Assembly: GCA_947631525.1 (NCBI GenBank)
Contig: CANRLQ010000057.1
Location: forward strand, 1 to 6,221
Length of the DNA: 6,221 nt
Reading direction: 5' to 3'
DNA from: an uncultured Bacilli bacterium
GTDB lineage: Bacteria > Bacillota_I > Bacilli_A > RF39 > UBA660
How positions within the stretch are numbered: the stretch's first letter is position 1; each line of letters opens with the position of its first letter. This document shows, in pieces, positions 1-5,400 of the stretch. The notes beneath the pieces were generated by a model, which did no database searches, was not told where the DNA came from, and saw nothing but the letters and a program-made list of their open reading frames with translations. Both the position numbers and the translations under genes were made by a program.

Positions 1-290
1 GTTGATTTATTTAATAATTTATAATCTTGAAAAACAACTCCTATTTTTCTTCTTAATTTATAAACTTTACTATTCCTTAATTTAGCGACATCTAATCCGC
101 CAATTATAATCTTACCTTTAGTTGGTTTTTCTTCACGATATAACATTTTAATTAATGTTGATTTACCACATCCTGTTGATCCTATTACAAAAACAAAATC
201 ACCTTTTTTTATACTAAGATCTAAATTATGTATGGCAACCACACCTGTTTTATATTGTTTTTTTACACCTTTAAGTACAATTAAATCCAC
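1..290 (-). CDS. ftsE: Cell-division ABC transporter ATP-binding protein FtsE (5' part, runs off the window)
   Basis: Reading down from position 290 gives 96 codons of an ABC ATPase before the window ends. Visible are a Walker A motif GSTGCGKST (residues 37-45) and a Q-loop GVVFQDYKLL (Gln88). The stretch IKMLYREEKPTKG between them is close to my recollection of Bacillus FtsE, which separates it from generic lipoprotein or macrolide exporters. FtsE pairs with the membrane protein FtsX to activate peptidoglycan hydrolases at the membrane; ftsX is expected just outside the window. The start is GTG at 290-288, chosen because AAGGTGAG (301-294) sits just upstream and the alignment with FtsE begins there. 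It lies 12 bases after the yitT-family stop, so it is co-transcribed with that gene and prfB. The signature motif, Walker B and H-loop lie outside the window. Confidence 0.9.
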   Translation of the reverse strand, partial: MDLIVLKGVKKQYKTGVVAIHNLDLSIKKGDFVFVIGSTGCGKSTLIKMLYREEKPTKGKIIIGGLDVAKLRNSKVYKLRRKIGVVFQDYKLLNKS

Positions 291-293
291 TAT

Positions 294-303
294 CTCACCT
301 TCC
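294..303 (-). promoter_or_regulatory. Ribosome binding site fixing the GTG start of ftsE
   Basis: The minus strand reads GGAAGGTGAGATA followed by GTG. The AAGGTGAG core matches the 3' part of an extended Shine-Dalgarno sequence (AGGAGGTGA). It overlaps the stop codon of the preceding yitT-family gene, as expected for translational coupling. Confidence 0.6.
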
Positions 304-1178
304 TATTTACTACCATAAACTTCATATGCATCTGATACAACAAAAAATGCATTTTTATCTATTTTATGAATTCCTTCTTTAGCAAGAAAATATTCTTTAG
401 TTGGTATAACACACATTAAAACATTTTGATTATTGCCAGTAAAAGCACCTCTACCTTCTAACACAGTTACACCATGACCTAGTTCTTTCAAAATAAAATC
501 CTTAATTTCTTTATGTTTAGTTGTAATGATATAAAATGATTTTGATTGTGAAATTCCCAATATTACTTTATCTGTCATAATACTTACAATATATAAATTT
601 ATAATTGAGTATAAAACTTTTGTCCATCCAAAGACAAATACCCCACATAAAATAATTAAACCATCTGTAAATATCATTGCATTACCAAGTGATATTTTAG
701 CATACTTAGATAAAATCTCATTTAATATATCAGTCCCACCAGTTGTGTAACCAGATTTAAATATTAAACCATATCCAAAGCCAGATATAACTGCTCCAAA
801 TAGAGCAATAACTAATGGTTCAGCACCTCCTATATCAATATAATTAGGAAATGAAGCCGTAAGTTGAACAAAAACAGGATATAAAATAGAACCTATAACA
901 CTTTTAGTAGTTTTTTCTTTTCCTAATACTATAAAACTTAAAACTAATAAAATAAATAAACCTACTGAAATAACAACTGATGGGGAAATACCATAAAGCT
1001 TATTTAAAATAACACCTATACCACTTACTCCATAAACGATATCACTAGGCAATATAAATAAATTAAATGAAGCTGATACCAAAAAAATACCAAATAAAAA
1101 TTGTGCATATCTAACTAATTTATCATTTGAATAAACATCTTGCATTATATTTTTATAACTCGTTTTTTTTCTAAACAT
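303..1178 (-). CDS. YitT-family (DUF161/DUF2179) membrane protein
   Basis: A 291-residue integral membrane protein. About six hydrophobic segments can be seen (roughly 24-43, 66-85, 93-110, 120-141, 168-184, 187-203), with the family-typical motif GYTTGGTDIL at 143-152. A soluble C-terminal DUF2179-type domain follows (about 213-288, including GRGAFTGNNQNVLMCVI). The family is widespread in Firmicutes and its transport or signalling role is not settled, so no substrate is claimed. The ATG directly follows the prfB stop (TAG then ATG with no gap), and its ribosome binding site AGAGGTG (1190-1184) lies inside the last prfB codons, so translation is coupled. From memory, Bacillus subtilis also has a member of this family (yvjA) between prfB and ftsEX. 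The gene stops with TAG at 305-303. Confidence 0.9.
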   Translation of the reverse strand: MFRKKTSYKNIMQDVYSNDKLVRYAQFLFGIFLVSASFNLFILPSDIVYGVSGIGVILNKLYGISPSVVISVGLFILLVLSFIVLGKEKTTKSVIGSILYPVFVQLTASFPNYIDIGGAEPLVIALFGAVISGFGYGLIFKSGYTTGGTDILNEILSKYAKISLGNAMIFTDGLIILCGVFVFGWTKVLYSIINLYIVSIMTDKVILGISQSKSFYIITTKHKEIKDFILKELGHGVTVLEGRGAFTGNNQNVLMCVIPTKEYFLAKEGIHKIDKNAFFVVSDAYEVYGSK

Positions 1179-2280
1179 CTAAACACCTCTTTTTAAATTA
1201 CCATTTATAAATATATCTATATTACCATCTAAGACACTTTTTACATCACTTGTTTCTACTCCACATCTATTGTCTTTTACTAAAGAATACGGATGCATAA
1301 CATAACTTCTTATTTGTGAACCAAAGTTTATATCTGATAAATCACCTTTTATATTATTTATTTTTTCTTGTTTTTTTTGTATTTCTAAATTATATAATTT
1401 ATTCTTTAATACTTTCATAGCTAGTTCTTTATTTTTTATTTGACTTCTTTCATTTTGACAAGTAACAACTATTTTTGTAGGAATATGAGTTATTCTAACT
1501 GCTGAATCAGTTGTATTAACTCCTTGTCCACCTTTACCACTACTTCTATATACATCTATTTTAATATCACTTTCTTTTATTTCTATATCAACATCATCAT
1601 CTTCGAAAATTGGTGTTACATCAACTGATGCGAATGATGTATGTCTTCTAGAATTGGAATCAAATGGTGATATTCTAACTAATCTATGGACACCTTTTTC
1701 ATTTTTTAAATAACCATATACATTTAATCCTTTGACTAATATAGTAACACTTTTTATTCCTGCTTCTTCACCATAATTAAAATCAATTACATCATACTTG
1801 TAATTCTTTATTGAAAAATATCGTGTATACATTCTATATAACATAGATGCCCAATCACAAGATTCAGTTCCTCCAGCACCTGGATGAATTTCTAATATTG
1901 CTCCTAATTTATCATAAGGACCATTTAAAAGTAATATTATTTCAATTTCTTCTAATTCATTACCTATATCTTTTATTTCAATTTCAACTAATTGTTTTAA
2001 TTCATCATCATAGTTATTTTTTAATTCATTAATAATCTCTAGATTTGTTTCTATTCTTGTTTTTAATGTTTCAACCCTATTTAAATTACTTTTTATATCA
2101 TTTAATGTTTGAATTGTTTCCTCAGCCTTTTTCTTATCATTCCAAAAGTCAGGCTTGTTTATTCTTTCTTCTAATGAATTTATTTCTTCTTTCTTTTTTT
2201 GAGGGTCAAAGAGACACCCACAATTCTTGAATTCTGATTTTATAATCGTTATATATATTTAAAAGTTCGTAGTTTTCCAT
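1179..2280 (-). CDS. prfB: Peptide chain release factor 2 (RF2), made by +1 programmed frameshift
   Basis: RF2 recognises UGA and UAA in the ribosomal A site and triggers release of the finished peptide. The gene is in two frames. The first, from ATG 2280 to TGA 2208-2206, encodes 24 residues beginning MENYELLNIYND. The second resumes at GAC (2207-2205) and runs to TAG at 1181-1179, giving 366 residues in all, the usual RF2 length. The second frame carries the PCRF-type domain (KPDFWND, then IHPGAGGTESCDWASML), the RF2-specific stop-recognition tripeptide SPF at 204-206 and the catalytic GGQ at 250-252, almost the same numbering as E. coli RF2. The C-terminal HPYSLVKDNR is also typical. AGGAGG at 2293-2288 precedes the ATG. 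An automatic call starting at the internal ATG 1844 would lose the first 145 residues. The residues around GGQ (GKGGQGVN) differ from the common GAGGQHVN. The gene itself ends in TAG, which RF2 does not read. Confidence 0.95.
2205..2220 (-). promoter_or_regulatory. RF2 autoregulatory +1 frameshift site
   Basis: The zero frame on the minus strand reads TGG GTG TCT CTT TGA C. CTT TGA C is the invariant slippery codon, stop and following base of prfB genes. A Shine-Dalgarno-like GGGTG sits one codon (TCT) upstream of CTT, the same spacing as in E. coli. When RF2 is scarce the ribosome slips from CUU to UUU and continues at GAC; when RF2 is plentiful it terminates after 24 residues. The stimulator is weaker than the E. 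coli AGGGGG. Confidence 0.95.
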
Positions 2281-2287
2281 TCTCTAG

Positions 2288-2310
2288 CCTCCTACTTTTT
2301 AATTATACCA
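2288..2310 (-). promoter_or_regulatory. Extended -10 promoter and AGGAGG site of prfB
   Basis: The minus strand reads TGG-TATAAT (2310-2302), an extended -10 element of the TGN-TATAAT type. The hexamer 17 bases upstream is only TATAAA, a poor -35 match, which fits an extended -10 promoter. The expected start of transcription is near 2295, leaving a leader of about 15 bases that holds AGGAGG at 2293-2288, seven bases from the ATG. It would drive prfB, the yitT-family gene and ftsE. Confidence 0.65.
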
Positions 2311-2393
2311 TTTTTCGATATTTTTTTATAGTTTTTTTTATAAGTTTACAAAATTTAACAATAAAAACCATGTAATTAAAATACATATATTTT

Positions 2394-2435
2394 TTCAATT
2401 TTTTAATTAACAATTCTATTATTTAATCAATTGAA
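2394..2435. repeat. Imperfect inverted repeat in the prfB upstream region
   Basis: TTCAATT (2394-2400) and AATTGAA (2429-2435) are exact reverse complements. A further ATTAA/TTAAT pair lies inside after a small asymmetric loop. With such AT-rich sequence this could be chance, and no U-tract makes it a clear terminator. Confidence 0.3.
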
Positions 2436-2478
2436 CTATAAAAATCATTAATATTTTAAATATTTTTTACAAACTAAT

Positions 2479-2520
2479 ATTGCTAAAAAAAATAATAGAA
2501 ATTCTATTATTTTAAGCAAT
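2479..2520 (-). terminator. Intrinsic terminator of the STAS-sigma operon
   Basis: An exact 11-bp stem pairs AAAATAATAGA with TCTATTATTTT (plus-strand 2489-2499 and 2503-2513) around a 3-base loop. On the minus strand it is followed by a run of U residues (plus-strand A run 2485-2492, partly in the stem). A further outer pair, ATTGCT (2479-2484) with AGCAAT (2515-2520), brackets both stem and U-tract. The stem includes the TAA stop codon region of the sigma gene. Confidence 0.8.
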
Positions 2521-3165
2521 CAAATTATATTTTATTTTTTGTTTTATTTTTTTCTCTTTTCTTGAAACTTCTACTTGTGTAATTCCTAATATTTTAGCGA
2601 CTTCACTTTGTGTTAAATCTTCCACATAACGTTTATTAATTAATTGTCTTTCTTCTTCTGTTAAATTATTTAATTCTTCTTTGAATGCTATAAGCATATT
2701 TATATCTATATCACTATTTTTAATGGTATCATGTAATGTTATTTCCTTACCTTCATTATTAATTGGTTCATCAATACTTTGAACAACATTAATTGTTTTT
2801 ATTGCTTCAACTATATCATTATATGGTATATCTAAAAAATCAGATAATTCATATATAGTAGGTTCCCTCATTAATTTTTGACTTAAAAGTATTTTAGCTT
2901 TTTCAATCTGCAAATTTAATTTAGTTATATTTCTACTTATTTTTATTCCTTTATCTTCTCTGATAAGTTTTTTCATTTCACCTAAAATGTATTTATACGC
3001 ATATGTAGAAAACTTAACATTTAAGTTTGGATCAAATTTCTTATAAGCTATTATTAAGCCAATAACACCAGCTTGATATAAATCTTCTTTATTTTTATAG
3101 CCTTCAAAATAATGCGTAAGTGAATGTATTAAATTACTATATTCCTCTATTTGTTCATTAGTCAT
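2512..3165 (-). CDS. Sigma-70 family RNA polymerase sigma factor, SigF/SigG/SigB-like
   Basis: A 217-residue alternative sigma factor that would direct RNA polymerase to a special promoter set. Region 2 spans about 9-76, with EDLYQAGVIGLIIAYKKFD and KFSTYAYKYILGEMKKLIRED, the latter typical of the SigF/G/B group. Region 3 is about 80-125 (REPTIYELSDFLDIPYNDI). Region 4 is about 165-213, with the helix-turn-helix TQSEVAKILGITQVEVSR followed by KEKKIKQKIK, strongly like SigF. It is shorter than SigF or SigG (about 255-260), because the N-terminal region-1.2-like extension is mostly missing. AAAGGAG lies just before the ATG, 12 bases after the STAS gene stop. That makes a two-gene operon in the order of spoIIAA-spoIIAB-sigF but with no spoIIAB. 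Whether it controls sporulation, stress or something else cannot be read from the sequence, so no gene symbol is given. Confidence 0.88.
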   Translation of the reverse strand: MTNEQIEEYSNLIHSLTHYFEGYKNKEDLYQAGVIGLIIAYKKFDPNLNVKFSTYAYKYILGEMKKLIREDKGIKISRNITKLNLQIEKAKILLSQKLMREPTIYELSDFLDIPYNDIVEAIKTINVVQSIDEPINNEGKEITLHDTIKNSDIDINMLIAFKEELNNLTEEERQLINKRYVEDLTQSEVAKILGITQVEVSRKEKKIKQKIKYNLIA

Positions 3166-3177
3166 ATTATCTCCTTT

Positions 3178-3522
3178 CTAGATTGTCACTAAATCAAAAA
3201 CATCTAATTCAGAATTTACTTCTTTCGTATAATTAAGTAAATGACTTTTTTTTAGTTTATTCATAATCTCAGATTCATTACCAACTATAATTAATTTCCC
3301 TTTATTATCTCTACATATTTCATAATTATAAAATAATCTATTTATTCCTTTTAAATCTATCTCCTTTAATTTAGATATATTTATAACAACATTCCTAATT
3401 CCATTTACTTTAATCATATCTATTACTTCATGATTAAATTTGTTAACTGTTTTTTGTATTAATCTTCCTTCTAGCCTAACAAATAAAATACCTTTCCTAA
3501 ATTCTAAATTTATCTTTAACAT
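3178..3522 (-). CDS. STAS-domain protein, SpoIIAA-like anti-sigma factor antagonist lacking the phosphoserine
   Basis: A 114-residue single-domain protein, close to SpoIIAA (117) in length and layout: beta strand KGILFVRLEGRL (10-21), helix, strand RNVVINISKLKEID (43-56), then the conserved turn and helix GINRLFYNYEICRDNKGKLIIVG. In classical partner switching, an unphosphorylated STAS protein binds the anti-sigma kinase and frees the sigma factor; phosphorylation of the Ser in the Asp-Ser-Ser-Gly motif turns this off. Here that motif reads Asp-Leu-Lys-Gly (56-59), so neither serine is present. The start ATG at 3522-3520 follows GAGGTGA (3532-3526). The stop TAG is 12 bases before the sigma ATG. 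Position next to a SigF-type gene supports the anti-sigma-antagonist reading, but sequence similarity is modest and another STAS role is possible. Confidence 0.75.
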   Translation of the reverse strand: MLKINLEFRKGILFVRLEGRLIQKTVNKFNHEVIDMIKVNGIRNVVINISKLKEIDLKGINRLFYNYEICRDNKGKLIIVGNESEIMNKLKKSHLLNYTKEVNSELDVFDLVTI

Positions 3523-3624
3523 TATTCACCTCGCAACTTTAATTTATCACGATTTAAATATAATTTATATAATTACGACAAAACTAGAATTTATTTTCAT
3601 ACGACTTTTTTTGCAAATACATAT
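3523..3624 (-). promoter_or_regulatory. Leader and presumed promoter region of the STAS-sigma operon
   Basis: A transcript start is expected here because the preceding operon terminates at 3650-3625. The best sigma-A-like pair is TTGCAA (3616-3611), 17 bases, then TAAATT, each 4 of 6 to consensus, which is weak. I see no SigH-type or SigF-type promoter. A GTCGTA hexamer occurs twice on the minus strand (plus-strand TACGAC at 3574-3579 and 3600-3605). GAGGTGA at 3532-3526 is the ribosome binding site of the STAS gene. Confidence 0.3.
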
Positions 3625-3650
3625 AAAAAAAGATGATTTTTACATCATCT
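3625..3650 (-). terminator. Intrinsic terminator of the padR-DUF1700 operon
   Basis: On the minus strand AGATGAT, a 6-base loop, then ATCATCT form an exact 7-bp stem (3650-3644 and 3637-3631), followed by a U-tract (plus-strand A run 3630-3625). The TAG stop codon of the membrane-protein gene (3651-3649) overlaps the first stem bases. Confidence 0.85.
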
Positions 3651-5007
3651 AATCAACTAATAATCTTTTTGTTTTTTCATTTATATATAATTTAACTTTA
3701 TAGTTATAATATTGTCCATAATCATATATTTCTTGCTTATTTAGATTTTTTATTATTTCTTTAACTATTGGGTGATTAAATCCAATATTATTATAATAAT
3801 TTTCACTTTGTATATAGATTGTTCCTATTTTTTCTTCATCTTCATAGATTATATCTGATTTTTCAATACCATTTATTCTTATAAAGTCTGGATAATATTT
3901 TACTTCCATTTTTATTTCATTATCTTTTAAATTATTATCTATATTTATATCATCATAATGTATTTTTGTTTTTTCATCTATTGTTTCAGAATAACTAATT
4001 GTTTTTATTTTAAATTTGCTATTCTTTGGTAATGAATCATAAAAATTAAATCCAATTACATAATCAAATGTCATTAAACTACCAATAATAAATAATATTA
4101 AACCTACAATGAAAGGATATATATGTATTTTTACTCTATCAAATAAACCATTTAAAATTATATATATCAAGTATATACCCGATACTAATAAACCAATCAA
4201 CAAAATAATTGGACCTATTAATAATATACCTTTGATTGTTAAATATATAAGTATACATAAACCAATTAACATACCAATTATAATACCAAAAGAAGGTAAT
4301 AAAATTATCATAAATACCCATATTTTAACAATTAACATAATAATATCTGATAATTTATTATTTTGAGATTCAATTTTTTTATTCTCTTCATTATTTTTTT
4401 TACTTACTAATTTACTATCTTTTTCTTGATTTGCTGTTTCATTTTTTTGAATACTATTTATAAATCGTATAATAATAGCAATTATTACAGTTATAGAAAC
4501 AACAAAATAAATAAATTCAATTAATATATTCCAAATATGTTTAAAAAAACTAAAATTTGTTGTTTCAAATAAAGATACTCCCAATTCTTGTATAAACATA
4601 AAAGGTATTTTTAATATTAATAAACCTAATAATAATATTATTAATTTAATTACAAATTCAAATACTTTTTGTAATGTTAATTTATTGTTATCTATATTTA
4701 TATTATCTATGAAATCTTCTGTAGCTTTACTTACTTTTTTTGCTCCATTTTTAATAGCATTCTCAAAACCACCAATAAAATCTTTATTATCTTTATTATA
4801 ATCTGGGTTTATTTTATAAACTTTTAATATTTCAAGAGTTAACTCTTCTATATTTCCAAATTCTTTAACTGCCTCTTCCTCTGTTTTACCATGTTTTACT
4901 TTTTGTTCTATAATATCTTGATATTCATTAATAATATCTTTTCTTTCGGTTTCACTTAAAACACTTAATTTTTGATCTAATATTTTCAAAAAATTTCTTT
5001 TATTCAT
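3649..5007 (-). CDS. HAAS/DUF1700-domain multi-pass membrane protein with a C-terminal extracytoplasmic-type region
   Basis: A protein of 452 residues from the ATG. Residues about 1-67 form a HAAS (DUF1700) helical domain: NKRNFLKILDQKLSVLSETE, a DIINEYQDII segment, and GKTEEEAVKEFGNIEEL. A charged linker leads to two membrane segments (about 115-140 and 160-184). A Lys/Glu/Asn-rich loop follows (about 185-221), then a hydrophobic block of about four segments (224-318). The last 130 or so residues are polar, Tyr/Asn/Ile-rich and not recognised; they probably face outside. PadR-HAAS gene pairs are common in Firmicutes and are thought to sense or respond to envelope conditions, but no biochemical function is assigned. 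The ATG at 5007 is preferred to the GTG at 5016: GGAGA is nine bases before the ATG but only one before the GTG. It overlaps padR by eight bases (ATGAATAA). The stop is TAG. It looks even richer in A and T than the flanking housekeeping genes. Confidence 0.85.
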   Translation of the reverse strand: MNKRNFLKILDQKLSVLSETERKDIINEYQDIIEQKVKHGKTEEEAVKEFGNIEELTLEILKVYKINPDYNKDNKDFIGGFENAIKNGAKKVSKATEDFIDNINIDNNKLTLQKVFEFVIKLIILLLGLLILKIPFMFIQELGVSLFETTNFSFFKHIWNILIEFIYFVVSITVIIAIIIRFINSIQKNETANQEKDSKLVSKKNNEENKKIESQNNKLSDIIMLIVKIWVFMIILLPSFGIIIGMLIGLCILIYLTIKGILLIGPIILLIGLLVSGIYLIYIILNGLFDRVKIHIYPFIVGLILFIIGSLMTFDYVIGFNFYDSLPKNSKFKIKTISYSETIDEKTKIHYDDINIDNNLKDNEIKMEVKYYPDFIRINGIEKSDIIYEDEEKIGTIYIQSENYYNNIGFNHPIVKEIIKNLNKQEIYDYGQYYNYKVKLYINEKTKRLLVD

Positions 5008-5323
5008 TTTTTTCACTCTCCTTTATAAATTTATTAACTGATTTAGAAAAATCTAACCATGTTTCTTTCAATTCATTAACTCTTTCTTTTCCAAGTATTG
5101 TGATTTTATAATATTTTCTTGGAGGTCCTTCTGTTGATTCAACTAAATATGTTTCAGCATATTTTTCATTTACAAGTCTCTTTAAAAGTGGATAAATTGT
5201 TCCATCATTAACATCAACTACTTTTGAAACTTCTTCTATAAGCTCATACCCATACATATCTTTTTTATTTACAGATAATAAAACAATTAATTCAAGTACT
5301 CCTTTTTTAAATTGTGTATTCAA
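5000..5323 (-). CDS. PadR-family transcriptional regulator
   Basis: A 107-residue winged-helix DNA-binding protein. The PadR core is visible: KKGVLELIVLLSV (6-18), MYGYELIEEVSK, then the recognition-helix region DGTIYPLLKRLVNEKYAE and the wing GPPRKYYKITILGKERVNEL. A short C-terminal helix (WLDFSKSVNKFIKESEKNE) suits dimerisation, making it the short PadR subtype. The start codon is TTG (5323-5321), selected by GAGGTG (5334-5329) five bases upstream; no in-frame ATG precedes it. Such regulators usually repress their own operon and release DNA when a ligand binds. Its overlap with the downstream HAAS/DUF1700 gene and the repeats over its promoter support autoregulation, though the ligand is unknown. 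Confidence 0.93.
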   Translation of the reverse strand: MNTQFKKGVLELIVLLSVNKKDMYGYELIEEVSKVVDVNDGTIYPLLKRLVNEKYAETYLVESTEGPPRKYYKITILGKERVNELKETWLDFSKSVNKFIKESEKNE

Positions 5324-5328
5324 AATAT

Positions 5329-5334
5329 CACCTC
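5329..5334 (-). promoter_or_regulatory. Ribosome binding site fixing the TTG start of padR
   Basis: The minus strand reads GAGGTG, five bases, then TTG. The nearby ATG at about 5337 is in another frame and meets a TGA within three codons, so the TTG is the only start consistent with the PadR alignment. Confidence 0.75.
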
Positions 5335-5343
5335 ATTGATATC

Positions 5344-5372
5344 ATTATATACCTACTACTATGTATTGTCAA
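5344..5372 (-). promoter_or_regulatory. Consensus sigma-A promoter of the padR-DUF1700 operon
   Basis: The minus strand carries TTGACA (5372-5367), a 17-base spacer and TATAAT (5349-5344): perfect consensus in both hexamers and spacing. Transcription should begin near 5337, leaving a leader of about 14 bases. A promoter this strong in front of a regulator gene suggests it is normally held down by repression. Confidence 0.9.
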
Positions 5373-5400
5373 GTACTAAATTATAAATAATACTAAATTA
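5354..5400 (-). repeat. 17-bp-periodic TAGTA repeats over the padR promoter (candidate operator)
   Basis: TAGTA on the minus strand (plus TACTA) begins at plus positions 5357, 5374 and 5391, spaced exactly 17 bases apart, with an extra overlapping copy at 5354. The upper two belong to an exact 10-base direct repeat, TACTAAATTA (5374-5383 and 5391-5400). One copy lies between the -35 and -10 hexamers and one abuts the -35, where a bound protein would block RNA polymerase. An imperfect ATAC/GTAT dyad overlaps the spacer. PadR binding is an inference. Confidence 0.5.

Larger units (their letters stand above)
2281..2511. other. Intergenic region between the sigma-factor gene and prfB
   Basis: This 231-base non-coding stretch holds the sigma-gene terminator at its upper end and the prfB promoter and ribosome binding site at its lower end. 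The middle (about 2311-2478) is extremely AT-rich and contains no convincing ORF or RNA gene. It includes an inverted repeat at 2394-2435 and a 13-base copy (AATTCTATTATTT, 2412-2424) of one arm region of the terminator (again at 2500-2512). Confidence 0.6.

Noticed and set aside
2206..2208. In-frame TGA in prfB as a pseudogene mutation or as UGA=Trp coding
   Set aside because: Reading through in the same frame does not give RF2; the +1 shift at CTT TGA C does, and exactly matches the known RF2 autoregulatory site. This also argues for the standard bacterial code.
1847..2230. Two plus-strand ORFs of 61 codons each opposite the prfB 5' half
   Set aside because: They are antisense shadows of prfB, rich in Leu, Phe and His as expected from the complement of Lys/Glu/Asn-rich coding; no ribosome binding site or family resemblance.
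2370..2386. ATGTA-N7-TACAT dyad resembling a PadR box upstream of prfB
   Set aside because: It is about 60 bases upstream of the promoter, has 7 rather than the usual 8 spacer bases, and short dyads are frequent in such AT-rich sequence; no link to PadR can be shown.
3166..3177. A spoIIAB remnant between the STAS and sigma genes
   Set aside because: The gap is 12 bases and is fully used by the sigma ribosome binding site.
3574..3605. Two TACGAC copies 26 bases apart upstream of the STAS gene
   Set aside because: Only six bases long and not placed around a convincing promoter; likely chance, recorded only in the leader entry.
3440..3652. Plus-strand ORF of 70 codons opposite the STAS gene and its leader
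   Set aside because: Antisense to a recognisable STAS gene, low-complexity Ile/Leu/Phe composition, and it runs through the terminator of the neighbouring operon.
4109..4366. Plus-strand and out-of-frame minus-strand ORFs inside the DUF1700 gene
   Set aside because: Shadows of the membrane-segment coding region; hydrophobic codons read in other frames give long open stretches in AT-rich DNA.
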